From a virus: a stretch of DNA of 64,000 nucleotides. The stretch spans positions 1-64,000 of IMG/VR virus record IMGVR_UViG_3300044998_001035. One strand, written 5' to 3'. The translations under genes and the position numbers were made by a program. The notes under the pieces are model-generated. The model made no database searches and was not told where the DNA came from. It saw only the letters and a list, made by a program, of their open reading frames with translations. This document shows, in pieces, positions 16,595-25,509 of this stretch (position 1 is its first letter; each line of letters opens with the position of its first letter).

Positions 16595-17415
16595 GCGACG
16601 CGGCGGGGTGGGCGTACGGGACGCGGTATCCGGAGCTGTTCGCGGCGCTGGCGGCGCCGTTTGAGCCCTGGGAGGTCAAGTCGAGGAACCAGGGCGGGCG
16701 CGAGCTGCCCTACATCACGGCGCGGTCGGCGATGAACCGGCTCGACGAGGTGCTCGGCCCGGAGAACTGGGAGTTCGAGCTGCACCCGTTCGGCGAGAAC
16801 GCGGTCCTGGCGCGGATGACGATCGCGCTGCCCGGCGGGGAGCGGGTGACGCGCTGCGACCTGGGGGCGACGGGCCGGATGTCCGCGCAGTCGGGCGCGG
16901 TGGACCCGGGCGACGACGACAAGGGCGCCGCCAGCGACGGCCTGAAGCGCGTCGCGGCCCACTTCGGGGTCGGCCGCTACCTCTACGGCGACGGCGTGCC
17001 GCGGTTCGTCCTGGATCACGTCCACGGCCCCGGGGCGGCGGAGCTGGCCCCCCGGGCGCGGGCGCAGGGGTACGGGTACGGGGGCGGCCACGGCCGGGAC
17101 GAGGGGCGGGAGCGGGTCAATCGCGACTTCCCCGCCCGCCCCCCCGGCGGCGATCCGGGGCAAGGCGGGGCGGGGAACGCCCCGCGCAGCGGGCGCGCCC
17201 TGTTCGCCTGGGTCAAGCAGAAGGAGGACGAGCACGGCGTCGCCCTGCTCAAGTACCTCAACCAGTGGGGCAAGCTCCAGGACCTGCCCGGCCGGATGGT
17301 CGACTGGGATGCGCTGCAGGTCAAGCTCGCCTACGACGAGGCGTGCCGCAAGCTCGGCGGCGGCGGCGGCGAGCCCGCGGCGGCGGCGGCCGGGCACGCG
17401 GACGAGCCGTACTGA
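16591..17415 (+). CDS. Rad52-family single-strand annealing protein
   Basis: The 274-residue product starts at ATG, overlapping the upstream stop (ATGA). Residues 10-140 carry the Rad52/22 signature: PELFAALAAPFEPWEVKSR, LPYITARSAMNRLDEVLGPENW, a DDDKGAASDGLKRVAAHFGVGRYLY stretch and a following aromatic segment. The family anneals complementary single strands in phage recombination and replication. The C-terminal 80 residues hold a separate helical domain. It sits with the initiator and helicase genes. Confidence 0.8.
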   Translation: MSDAAGWAYGTRYPELFAALAAPFEPWEVKSRNQGGRELPYITARSAMNRLDEVLGPENWEFELHPFGENAVLARMTIALPGGERVTRCDLGATGRMSAQSGAVDPGDDDKGAASDGLKRVAAHFGVGRYLYGDGVPRFVLDHVHGPGAAELAPRARAQGYGYGGGHGRDEGRERVNRDFPARPPGGDPGQGGAGNAPRSGRALFAWVKQKEDEHGVALLKYLNQWGKLQDLPGRMVDWDALQVKLAYDEACRKLGGGGGEPAAAAAGHADEPY

Positions 17416-17457
17416 ACGCGCGTACAAATCGGCCGCGCGCCGGGTTTTATGCAGAAA

Positions 17458-17558
17458 CCGCCTCGCGCCGCGTATTGAATCCGGCGCGAGGCGGCGTTAT
17501 TGTTGGGGTCGGCCGTTCGAAATGCGACGGCCCCGGTCGTTACCCCCGGGGCCGTCGC
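17458..17558 (+). other. Two tandem GC-rich hairpins in the initiator leader
   Basis: The first hairpin pairs 17458-17470 with 17482-17494 (13 bp, 11-base loop) and is followed by GTTATTGTT. The second pairs 17524-17536 with 17546-17558 (13 bp, 9-base loop). They fill the 182-base gap between the annealing protein gene and the replication initiator gene. The first could end transcription of the upstream genes; together they could act as an attenuator. Confidence 0.6.
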
Positions 17559-17597
17559 GGAACTCAATCGTCCGCTTGGCAGGCGGACAGGAAGGCG

Positions 17598-18893
17598 ATG
17601 TCGATGAATCCTACACCGGATCGGCACAAAATGCAAGGCCGCGCGCCGGGATTCGCGATGCTGGCGCACTGGGTCGGGGACCGGGCCGACGTCGGCGACG
17701 CCGAGGTCCGGGTGCTCCTCTCGCTGATCCGGCTCGCCCGCGGGCGCGGGGTGGTCGCCTCGACGGACGCGCAGATCGGGCTCCACGCCGGCGGCAAGGG
17801 CCGCCACGCGGTCTCGCGCGCCCTCGCCGCGCTGGAGGCGTCGGGCCTGATACGACGCGACGCCGGCGCGGGCCGGCGCGGGCCGCGCATGATCTTCTTG
17901 GACGACGCCATCCTCGGCAGGCCGGGCCAGTGTGACGTCTGCGAGGATCGGGATGTCGCGGATTCGCGACAGGGGGGGTGTCGCGAAAGTGCGGCGCAAT
18001 GTGTCGCGGATTCGCGACAGGGGGGGTGTCGCGAAAGTGCGGCGCAATGTGTCGCGGATTCGCGACAGGGGGGGTGTCGCGAAAGTGCGGCGCAATGTGT
18101 CGCGGATTCGCGACAGGCCCCTGTCGCGGAGATGCGGCAGGGGTGTCGCGAGGAAGCGGCGCAGAGTGTCGCGGATTCGCGACACTCTGGAGAATTCCTG
18201 AGAAGAATTAAGACCCCCCCTACCCCCCGCGGGGGGGGCGTGTGCGCCGGGACCGCCTCGGAGGGGACGGGAGCCGCGGAGGTCCCCGGGGCCGGGACTC
18301 CTCCCGCACCTGAGGGCGAACCGGCCGGGACGCCCCCCCCGGCCCCCCCCGCCGATCCGCCGCTGTCGGCCCCGGCCCCGGCCGAGTTCAACCCGGCGGC
18401 GGTCGCGGCGGCCGAGGCGCACGTGGCGCGGCTGTTCGAGCTGTACGACGACAACGCCTCTCGGAGCGTGCGGCAGGCGTGCCGCGCCGGGGTGGACCCG
18501 GCCTGGATCGTCGAGGCCGCCGACGCGATGGCCGAGGCCGGCAAGCTCTCGGCGGGCTGGCCGTACCTGAGGGGCATCCTGAGGCGATACCGGGCGCAGG
18601 GCGGGACGGACCGGGCGACGGGGGACGGGCCGACGGCGACGGCGACGGCGGCGGCCCGCGGCGGCGCCTCGGCCCCGCGCGTCGCGCTGGGCGACCCGGC
18701 GGCCTACCTGCCGGCACACGTCCTGACGCCGGAGCGCCACGCGGAACTGACCCGGCGGCGGCGCGAGGCCGAGGAGCGTGGCCGCGCCGCCTACGAGGCG
18801 AGCCTGACGCCCGCCGAGCGGGCCGACCGGGACCGGGCGTTGCGCCGGATCGAGGCGCTGATGGCCGCCGCCAGGTCCGGGGGTGCTCGATGA
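17598..18893 (+). CDS. O-like replication initiator with internal origin repeats
   Basis: The 431-residue product starts at ATG 17598 or at ATG 17604, which has better spacing to AGGAAGG. Residues 20-115 form a winged helix-turn-helix (AEVRVLLSLIRLARGRGVV, GRHAVSRALAALEASGLIRRD). Residues 120-195 are encoded by 48-bp DNA repeats and read as VADSRQGGCRESAAQC units. A Pro-rich linker follows, then a helical domain (LFELYDDNASRSVRQACRAG, WPYLRGILRRYRAQG) like those that load helicases. Origin repeats inside the initiator gene mirror lambda O. The stop overlaps the helicase start. Confidence 0.75.
   Translation: MSMNPTPDRHKMQGRAPGFAMLAHWVGDRADVGDAEVRVLLSLIRLARGRGVVASTDAQIGLHAGGKGRHAVSRALAALEASGLIRRDAGAGRRGPRMIFLDDAILGRPGQCDVCEDRDVADSRQGGCRESAAQCVADSRQGGCRESAAQCVADSRQGGCRESAAQCVADSRQAPVAEMRQGCREEAAQSVADSRHSGEFLRRIKTPPTPRGGGVCAGTASEGTGAAEVPGAGTPPAPEGEPAGTPPPAPPADPPLSAPAPAEFNPAAVAAAEAHVARLFELYDDNASRSVRQACRAGVDPAWIVEAADAMAEAGKLSAGWPYLRGILRRYRAQGGTDRATGDGPTATATAAARGGASAPRVALGDPAAYLPAHVLTPERHAELTRRRREAEERGRAAYEASLTPAERADRDRALRRIEALMAAARSGGAR
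17954..18185 (+). repeat. Iteron array, probable replication origin
   Basis: Units of 48 bp start at 17954, 18002, 18050 and 18098. Each unit has the palindrome TGTCGCGGATTCGCGACA, a G-run, and a half site TGTCGCGAAAGTGCGG. Degenerate half sites follow near 18122 and 18144, and a fifth full palindrome is at 18168-18185. An AT-richer stretch (GAGAATTCCTGAGAAGAATTAAG) lies immediately downstream and could be the unwinding element. The array is inside the initiator gene and keeps its frame. Confidence 0.8.
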
Positions 18894-20365
18894 GCCGGAT
18901 CAACGGGCACGGGCACGGGCCCGGGGCGCCCGGCGGCGTCGCCGCCCCCCACCGGATGCCCCCGCACAACCTGGAGGCCGAGCGCCGGCTCCTCTCGGCG
19001 CTCTGCCTGGACAACGGCCTGATCGACGAGGCGCAGGCCCTGATCGGACCCGACGACTTCTTCCGCGCCGCGCACGGGGCGATCTTCCGCGCGATCGTGG
19101 ACCTGCGCGGCCGGGGCCGCGAGGCGGACGGCCTGACGCTCGCGGACTGGTTCCAGACGCGAGACGCCTGGGGGCAGATCGGGGCGACGGGCGCCCACGA
19201 CGGGGCCGACGCGCTCTGCGAGGTGCTGGCGGCGGCGCCGCACGCGGAGGCGGGCGCGGAGGCGCTGTGGATCGTCGCGGAGAAGTCGACGCTCCGGCGC
19301 ACGGCCGAGGCCGCGGAGCGCGCGATCCGGGACTGCTACGCGGGCCGCGACAGCTCCGAGGCGGTGCTGGCGCGGGCGTTTCGGGCGCTGGAGGACCTCG
19401 ACGCCGGCCGGCGGCTGCCGCCCGAGAGGGCGATGGACGCCGTGATGGCCGACGCGATGGCGTACCGCTGCTCCGCCGGCGGCGCGACGGACGCGCTGGC
19501 GACGCCCTGGGCGTCGCTCGACGACGTGCTCGGCGGCCTCCGCCCCGGCCACCTCGTCGTGATCGCGGGCCGGCCCGGCTCGGGCAAGTCGATCCTCGGC
19601 CTCCAGCTCGCCGTCCACGCGGCGCGGGCCGGGGCACGCGGGGCGAGCGGGGGCGCCGTGCTGCTGTGCAGCCTGGAGATGCCCTGCGTCCCGGACCTGG
19701 CGTTCCGGATCTTGTCCTCGCTCGGCGGCGTCCCGTACCGACGGCTCGTCGAGGCCGGCGCCTCGCTCGGCGCGGCGGACGAGGCGGCGCTGGCGGCGGC
19801 CGTCGCCGACGCCACGTCCCGCCGGCTGCTGGTGGTCGACGAGCCCTACCAGCGGGCCGGCAACGTGATCGCCGCGGCCCGGCGCCTCGCGCGGCGCGGC
19901 GGCCTGGCGCTGGTGGTCGTGGACTACCTCCAGCTCCTCGAGCACGAGGGGGACCGGCGCGACCTGAGGACCGAGCAGGTGGCGCAGATGACGCGCCGCC
20001 TGAGGAAGATGGCGCGCGACCTGCGCGTGCCCGTCGTCGTCCTGGCCCAGCTCAACCGCGCCGCCGACAAGGAGTCCCGTCCGCCACGGCTCTCGGACCT
20101 GCGCGAGTCGGGCGCGATCGAGCAGGACGCGGACGCGGTGATCCTCCTCGACCACGAGCGCCCGTCGCCGTCGGACCCGCTGCCGTCGAGCCGGACGATC
20201 GACCTGATCGTGGCCAAACACCGCAACGGCCGCACGGCGAAGGTCACGCTGCTCTGGCGCCCGGAGGTGTTCCGCGTGGACGACCCGCCGCCGGGCGCCG
20301 CGGGGATCGCGGTCGGGGCCGGGCTCCCCCACGCCCCCGCCGCCGACGACGACTCCCCCTACTGA
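18890..20365 (+). CDS. dnaB: Replicative DnaB-like helicase
   Basis: The 491-residue product starts at ATG, overlapping the initiator stop by 4 bases. It has the DnaB N-terminal domain (PPHNLEAERRLLSALCLDN), a Walker A (GRPGSGKS near residue 227), Walker B (LALVVVDYLQLL), the glutamine motif VVLAQLNRAADK and the DADAVILLDHE region near the end. The hexamer would unwind phage DNA ahead of the fork after loading by the upstream initiator. The length fits DnaB homologues. Confidence 0.95.
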   Translation: MSRINGHGHGPGAPGGVAAPHRMPPHNLEAERRLLSALCLDNGLIDEAQALIGPDDFFRAAHGAIFRAIVDLRGRGREADGLTLADWFQTRDAWGQIGATGAHDGADALCEVLAAAPHAEAGAEALWIVAEKSTLRRTAEAAERAIRDCYAGRDSSEAVLARAFRALEDLDAGRRLPPERAMDAVMADAMAYRCSAGGATDALATPWASLDDVLGGLRPGHLVVIAGRPGSGKSILGLQLAVHAARAGARGASGGAVLLCSLEMPCVPDLAFRILSSLGGVPYRRLVEAGASLGAADEAALAAAVADATSRRLLVVDEPYQRAGNVIAAARRLARRGGLALVVVDYLQLLEHEGDRRDLRTEQVAQMTRRLRKMARDLRVPVVVLAQLNRAADKESRPPRLSDLRESGAIEQDADAVILLDHERPSPSDPLPSSRTIDLIVAKHRNGRTAKVTLLWRPEVFRVDDPPPGAAGIAVGAGLPHAPAADDDSPY

Positions 20366-20421
20366 CCCCGCCGCCGGGCTGGCCAGCCGGATTTCCGACC
20401 GATTTCGATTCGATTTCGCGA

Positions 20422-20450
20422 TTGAGTTTCTCGTCAAACGGGTGTAGATT
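20422..20450 (+). promoter_or_regulatory. Sigma70-type promoter TTGAGT-17-TAGATT
   Basis: TTGAGT at 20422-20427 and TAGATT at 20445-20450 are separated by 17 bases in the only AT-rich gap of this stretch. A GGAGGTGAG ribosome site follows, then the metallopeptidase start at 20470. It would restart transcription after the replication genes. Confidence 0.65.
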
Positions 20451-20469
20451 CCTGGCAGGAGGTGAGACC

Positions 20470-21126
<657 letters not shown>

Positions 21127-21136
21127 GGGCATTCCG

Positions 21137-21421
21137 ATGCGCGTCCCGATCTATTCATGCGTCGAGGTGACGGTCACGGGCCGGCGGCTGCGTCGGCGCC
21201 GGTTCACGCCGGCCCGGGGCTGCGAGGAGGCCCCGGAGTGCGTCCTGGACGTTCCGGCGGGCTGCGCCCTGTGGCGGGCCGGGGACGACGCGCTCCTGGT
21301 CCTCGATTACGGCGGGGAGGTCGCCGAACTCGACGCGAAGGGGGCGCTCGACGCGGCGGCGGTGGGCGCGTTCGGGATTCGGCTGGCCGGCGCGGAGCCG
21401 GCCGGCGTCACCGGGCGGTGA
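21137..21421 (+). CDS. Hypothetical protein
   Basis: The 94-residue product starts at ATG 10 bases after the metallopeptidase stop. It is a small beta-rich protein (VPIYSCVEVTVTGRRLRRRRF, VPAGCALWRAGDDALLVLDYGG) with four cysteines. No family was recognised. It is transcribed with the metallopeptidase and acetyltransferase genes. Confidence 0.5.
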   Translation: MRVPIYSCVEVTVTGRRLRRRRFTPARGCEEAPECVLDVPAGCALWRAGDDALLVLDYGGEVAELDAKGALDAAAVGAFGIRLAGAEPAGVTGR

Positions 21422-21431
21422 GGAGGCCGGC

Positions 21432-21989
21432 ATGCGTGACGACTGCGAAGGCGACGGGCGCGAGGGCGGGGGGCCGCCGCGGGTCCGCTGGATGGTCCGC
21501 GGGGACTTGCCCGAGGTGCTGGCGATCGAGGAGGCGAGCTTCGAGGAGCCGTGGACCGAGGGGCGGTTCCTCTCGGTCCTCCGGGAGCGGAGTTCGATCG
21601 GCATGGTCGCCGAGGTCGGGGGCCGCGTCGCCGGCTACATGCTTTACCGCCTCCGGCCGCGCACGGTCGAACTGCTGACGTTCGCCGTCAGCCCGGCCCG
21701 GCGGAACCGCGGGGTCGGGACGCGGCTCCTGGCGAAGCTGGTCGAGAAGATCGACCGGGGGGCCTGGCCGGTCCGGCGCCGGACGGCGATCGAGGCGGAG
21801 GTCCCCGAGGAGCACGTCGCGTTCCTGATGTTCCTGAGGAAGCGCGCCGCGCCTGGCTCGGGCCTCAGGCTGGACTGCAAGCTCCGGCGGAGCGACACGC
21901 GGCCGACGGACGCGGTCTGGGTCCGTGTCGAGCACGCGTCGCCGGCCTGGTCGTGCCCCGGCGTCGTGGTCGTCGAGGAGTGTTCCTGA
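21432..21989 (+). CDS. GNAT acetyltransferase (RimI-like)
   Basis: The 185-residue product starts at ATG with GAGGAGG upstream. It has the GNAT fold signature: RWMVRGDLPEVLAIEEASFE at the N-terminus, a central VAEVGGRVAGYMLYRL, and motif A with LTFAVSPARRNRGVGTRL, where R-x-x-G-x-G binds acetyl-CoA. It resembles RimI-type N-terminal acetyltransferases. The target is unknown and could be host or phage protein. Confidence 0.8.
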   Translation: MRDDCEGDGREGGGPPRVRWMVRGDLPEVLAIEEASFEEPWTEGRFLSVLRERSSIGMVAEVGGRVAGYMLYRLRPRTVELLTFAVSPARRNRGVGTRLLAKLVEKIDRGAWPVRRRTAIEAEVPEEHVAFLMFLRKRAAPGSGLRLDCKLRRSDTRPTDAVWVRVEHASPAWSCPGVVVVEECS

Positions 21990-22036
21990 TCCGACGCCGA
22001 CGCGTCGGGCCTATCGGGGCGTGCGGGGGGGCGGCC

Positions 22037-22264
22037 GTGGGCGACGCGATCCTTGCGGCGGGGCTGGCGGCGACGGCCTCGGCGCTGACCTGGCTCGCGT
22101 ACCGGGGGGTGCGCGGGGCGCTTCTGCTGGCGATCTTCCGCCCCGGCGGCCCGGCCGCGAGGTACACCGCGATCGCGGCGCTGGCGGCCGGGCTGCTCGC
22201 CGTCGCCGGCTGGATCGCGGCGGCGGTCGCCGCGGCCAGGGCGTTCCTGGAGGCGACCGGATGA
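22037..22264 (+). CDS. Small two-helix membrane protein
   Basis: The 75-residue product starts at GTG with a G-run ribosome site. It has two membrane helices, roughly residues 4-27 (ILAAGLAATASALTWLAY) and 42-66 (AIAALAAGLLAVAGWIAAAVAAA). Its stop overlaps the ThyX start. Two-helix proteins of this size may be holins, but the location next to ThyX gives no support for lysis. Confidence 0.5.
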   Translation: MGDAILAAGLAATASALTWLAYRGVRGALLLAIFRPGGPAARYTAIAALAAGLLAVAGWIAAAVAAARAFLEATG

Positions 22265-23247
22265 CGGATGACGACGAGGACGCCGGCGGGCTCTGCTGGG
22301 CGCCGGAGATCAGGATCGTGGGGCGCCTGGCGCTGGACCGCGAGAATTTGCGCGACTTCTTCGGGCGCTTCGGGCCCGACGCCGACCGATTCCTCGAAGG
22401 GGCCGCGTCCGACGGCGAGTTCGCGGCCGAGGTCGCGGGGCGGCTCTGCTACCTGTCGTTCCCCCGCCCGCGCCCCGGGGGGCCCGCGGCGTACCACGAG
22501 CACATCCTGGCGTCCGGGCACGGCAGCGTCTACCACCACAGCGTCTACGAGTTCGTGATCTCCGGCGTCTCTCGGAGCCTGACTCACGAGCTGGTGCGGC
22601 ACAAGGCGGGCGTGGACCCGTCCGAGCTTTCCCAGCGCTACGTGGACGCGTCGATGGCGCGCGTCGTCGTGCCGCCCCTGCTGGCGCCGGCCGTCGACGC
22701 GTGTCTGCTCCGCGACCGCGTCTGCGGCGGGCGCGAGCCCGCCGCGGCGGAGGCCGAGCTGGCGCGCCTGATCCCGCCGTCCGGTCCGTGGGCGGACGGG
22801 TCCGGCGGCGTCTCCCTGGTCCGCTTCCACGACTGCGCCGACCTGGGTGCGTGCTGGCTGGAGGCCGTCGCGGCGGCGCGGGAGGCGTACGCGCGGATCG
22901 AGGACGCGGCGTCGCGCTATCTGCTCGGCGCAGGGGGCCGGCACGGCGCAGGCCCCGGCACGGCGGAGCGGAAGGCGGCCCGGGAGGCGGCCCGGAGCGT
23001 CCTGCCCGGCGCGACCGAGAGTGCCGTCTATATCACGGCGAACGCCAGGGCGTTGCGGAACGTCTTCGAGCAGCGCTGCTCGCCCCACGCCGACGCCGAG
23101 ATGAGGCGGCTGTGCCTGGCCTGGCTGCGGCTGATGCGGGCCGAGGCCCCGCACCTGTTCGCGGACTTCGAGTTCGCCACCGCGCCGGCGCCCGGGGACT
23201 CGGGCACGCCGATCGAATACGCGATTTGTAAATATCACAAGGTCTGA
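22261..23247 (+). CDS. thyX: Flavin-dependent thymidylate synthase ThyX
   Basis: The 328-residue product starts at ATG. It carries the ThyX substrate motif as RHK(113-115)AGVDPSELSQRYVD with Ser121, Ser124 and Arg126, and the upstream HEHILASGHGSVYHHSVYEF block that binds FAD and dUMP. A C-terminal FEQRCSPHADAEMR segment completes the fold. The usual RHR is RHK here. It makes dTMP from dUMP with methylenetetrahydrofolate and supplies thymidine for phage replication. It is longer than typical ThyX because of an internal stretch near residues 190-240. Confidence 0.9.
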   Translation: MTDDDEDAGGLCWAPEIRIVGRLALDRENLRDFFGRFGPDADRFLEGAASDGEFAAEVAGRLCYLSFPRPRPGGPAAYHEHILASGHGSVYHHSVYEFVISGVSRSLTHELVRHKAGVDPSELSQRYVDASMARVVVPPLLAPAVDACLLRDRVCGGREPAAAEAELARLIPPSGPWADGSGGVSLVRFHDCADLGACWLEAVAAAREAYARIEDAASRYLLGAGGRHGAGPGTAERKAAREAARSVLPGATESAVYITANARALRNVFEQRCSPHADAEMRRLCLAWLRLMRAEAPHLFADFEFATAPAPGDSGTPIEYAICKYHKV

Positions 23248-23273
23248 ATGTTCCAGGCCGTTGGGGGGGAGGG

Positions 23274-24314
23274 GTGGCCGACATGATCGCCCGGTCGTGG
23301 TTCAGGCGCGCGCTCGACGCGCTCCGCCGCCTTGCCCCCGGCCCCGGCCCCGCCCCCGGCCCCTCGCCATCGCCGCTCCCGTACCCGCCGGCCCCTCCCT
23401 CCCCGCCGCCGGCGCCGGCCCCGCCGCCGGCGCCGGCCCCGCCGCCGGGCCCGGAGACGTTCGCCGTCCCTGCGTGCCGCGTGGTCGAGGACGGGACGGC
23501 CTACGGGGACGTGATGAGCCGCCCGCCCCGGATGCACACGGGCCACGACCGGGCGACGAACGCGCACGAGAGCGCCCACCTGCTCCACGCCGCCCTGCGC
23601 AACGCCAGGGCCGCGCCCGGCGCCCCGCGGGTCAACTGCTTCTACATGATGGGCGGGCGGGCCTGCGCCGTCCCCGAGCCGCCGATTGCGCTGGACCGGG
23701 TGCCCGGGTTCGTCCCGGCGAGGCTGCGCGGCTATCGGTTCCGCCTCTACCTGGAGCGGCAGGTGCGGGCGTGGAACGACCGGAGCCTGTACGTATTCGA
23801 CGAGGGCGCGGCGTACCTGATCGACGCGCTGGTCAGCCTGGACGACGCGGCCCGCGGCGTCCGCGGCGTGTCCGGGCCGGCCCCGTTCCTGCCGACGGCC
23901 GTCGCGTCCCGCGACCCCGGCCCGTCCGGCTCGCGGTCGTACCCGGCGCCGTCCCGGCTCTCCCGCTACGCGGCGGCGTCCGCGCCCGGCGAGCCCATGA
24001 GGGCCGTCGAGCGGGACGGGGTCTCCGGGTGCCTGGAGTTCGCGATCTACGGGCTGGCCCACGCGCTGGCGGTCCGGGAGCACGCGCCGGCGTACTGGCG
24101 CGGCTGCGGCCAGTACCGGGCGTGGCTCGGCTGGTTCCTCGGCCGCTGCGAGGCGGCCTGGCGCGAGGGCGCGGGGCTCCCCGGGTTCGCCGCCCTCTCC
24201 CAGCGCGGGCTGCTGGAGGCGCTGCGGGCGGACCCGTCGGCGGCGCCGCATCGCGACCTGCTCTCGGCCGAGTTCGGGGGCGCCTGGCTGTCGCGCCCCG
24301 GCCCCGGCGCGTGA
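23274..24314 (+). CDS. Putative zinc metallopeptidase with Pro-rich N-terminus
   Basis: The 346-residue product starts at GTG behind GGGGAGGGG. After a basic helix it has a Pro/Ala-rich linker (residues 20-62). The core has an HExxH motif in NAHESAHLLHAALRNA, and a later FDEGAAYLIDALVSLDD where a glutamate could complete a gluzincin-type site. No signal peptide is evident. It is not similar in order to the PhageMetallopep protein upstream. Function is unknown. Confidence 0.5.
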   Translation: MADMIARSWFRRALDALRRLAPGPGPAPGPSPSPLPYPPAPPSPPPAPAPPPAPAPPPGPETFAVPACRVVEDGTAYGDVMSRPPRMHTGHDRATNAHESAHLLHAALRNARAAPGAPRVNCFYMMGGRACAVPEPPIALDRVPGFVPARLRGYRFRLYLERQVRAWNDRSLYVFDEGAAYLIDALVSLDDAARGVRGVSGPAPFLPTAVASRDPGPSGSRSYPAPSRLSRYAAASAPGEPMRAVERDGVSGCLEFAIYGLAHALAVREHAPAYWRGCGQYRAWLGWFLGRCEAAWREGAGLPGFAALSQRGLLEALRADPSAAPHRDLLSAEFGGAWLSRPGPGA

Positions 24315-24345
24315 TCTCCCGAGGCGAGGAAAGGAGGGGGGTAGG

Positions 24346-24591
24346 ATGCTGGTGCTGTCGAGGCGTGAGGACGAGTCGATCCTGATCGGGGACGACGTCG
24401 AGGTGGTGGTGCTCTCCATCGGGTGGGGGAAGGTGCGGCTCGGGATACGCGCCCCGCGCGGCGTGCGCGTGGACCGGGACGAGGTGCGCGCGGCGCTCCT
24501 GGCGGGCGCCGCGCCGCCCGGCGGCCCGCCGCCCGAGCCCGCCGCCGCCGCGCCTCCCGCCGCCGGCGGGTCCGAGGGGGGCGCGACGTGA
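24346..24591 (+). CDS. csrA: CsrA/RsmA-like RNA-binding regulator
   Basis: The 81-residue product starts at ATG with AAAGGAGG upstream. Residues 1-50 are a full CsrA: MLVLSRREDESILIGDD, then VEVVVLSIGWGKVRLGIRAP and VRVDRDEVRAALL, keeping the N-terminal and Arg-44-region residues that bind GGA in mRNA leaders. A Pro/Ala tail of about 30 residues is extra. The gene overlaps the ParB-like gene by 4 bases. In a phage it could redirect host translation or time late genes. Confidence 0.85.
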   Translation: MLVLSRREDESILIGDDVEVVVLSIGWGKVRLGIRAPRGVRVDRDEVRAALLAGAAPPGGPPPEPAAAAPPAAGGSEGGAT

Positions 24592-25508
24592 ACGCGAACG
24601 CGAGCGCGAATGTCGTCGAGATCCCGGTCGGCCGGGTCCGGCCGATGCGCGGCCAGCCGCGTGTGCACTTCGACCGGGAGTCGATCCGGCTGCTGGCCGA
24701 GTCGATCCGGGAGGCCGGCCAGGTGGTGCCGGCGAAGGTCTGCGAGGTCCGCGGCGACCCCGACGCGACCCACGAATTGATCGACGGCGAGCGGCGCTGG
24801 ACGGCGTGCAAGCTGGCCGGTGTCGCGACGCTCAAGGCCGAGGTCGTGGACGAGCCCGACCCGGAGCGGCGTTACCTGCTCTCGGTGATCGCGAACGCCG
24901 CGCGCGAGGGGCACACGCCGACGGAGACGGCGCGCGTCTGCGAGCGTCTGACGCGGACGATGACCGCGGAGGCCGCCGCGCGCGCGATGGGTCGGAGCGT
25001 CGCCTACGTCTATCAACATCTGTCGATACTCAAGCTCCACCCCGACCTGCGCGACGCGATGGAGCCGGCGGTGCCGCGCGACCGCCGGCTCCTTATGACC
25101 GTGGCGTGCCAACTCGCGCGGCTGCGCCACCACGAGCAGCGCCAGGCGTGGGCGAAGATCCTGGCGGCGCGCGAGGGGTCGTCGCGGGCCATCCCGCTCG
25201 CGACGATCGCCCAGGCCGTGCTGGCGGGCGAGGAGGTCGGCGGCGGCCCGGCCGCGGCCGGGCGTCCCCCGGGCTCGGGGCCGGGGACCGCCCGCCCCCA
25301 CGACTACAGGCGAGACTTCGAGCGCAAGGCGTCGCGGGTCCGCCTCCAGCTCGCGAGGGAGGAGCCGGCGACGCTGCGCGCGGCGGCGGCGCGCTGGCCG
25401 TCGCGGGCGCGCGAGGCGGCGGCGGCCGACCTTGAGGCGGCGGCGGCGCTGGCGTCGGCCCTGGCGGCGGCCGTCCGGGGCGGCGGGCCGGCGCGGGGGG
25501 GCGGCTGA
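24588..25508 (+). CDS. ParB/Spo0J-like partition protein
   Basis: The 306-residue product starts at a GTG overlapping the CsrA stop. It has the ParB N-terminal domain (IPVGRVRPMRGQPRVHFDRE, LLAESIREAGQVVPAKV, DGERRWTACKLAG) and a helix-turn-helix of the KorB/Spo0J type (TPTETARVCERLTRTMTAEA, SVAYVYQHLSILKL). It could bind centromere-like sites or act as a regulator. No intact ParA is present; only a remnant lies at 31.3 kb. Confidence 0.8.
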   Translation: MNANASANVVEIPVGRVRPMRGQPRVHFDRESIRLLAESIREAGQVVPAKVCEVRGDPDATHELIDGERRWTACKLAGVATLKAEVVDEPDPERRYLLSVIANAAREGHTPTETARVCERLTRTMTAEAAARAMGRSVAYVYQHLSILKLHPDLRDAMEPAVPRDRRLLMTVACQLARLRHHEQRQAWAKILAAREGSSRAIPLATIAQAVLAGEEVGGGPAAAGRPPGSGPGTARPHDYRRDFERKASRVRLQLAREEPATLRAAAARWPSRAREAAAADLEAAAALASALAAAVRGGGPARGGG

Positions 25509-25509
25509 G

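Noticed and set aside
17954-18185. Possible CRISPR array
   Set aside because: The repeats are 48 bp with no unique spacers between them and lie inside a coding frame, so they are origin iterons.
22037-22264. Holin assignment for the small membrane protein before thyX
   Set aside because: Two membrane helices alone are not enough, and the neighbours are metabolic genes; the 57102 gene is a better candidate.
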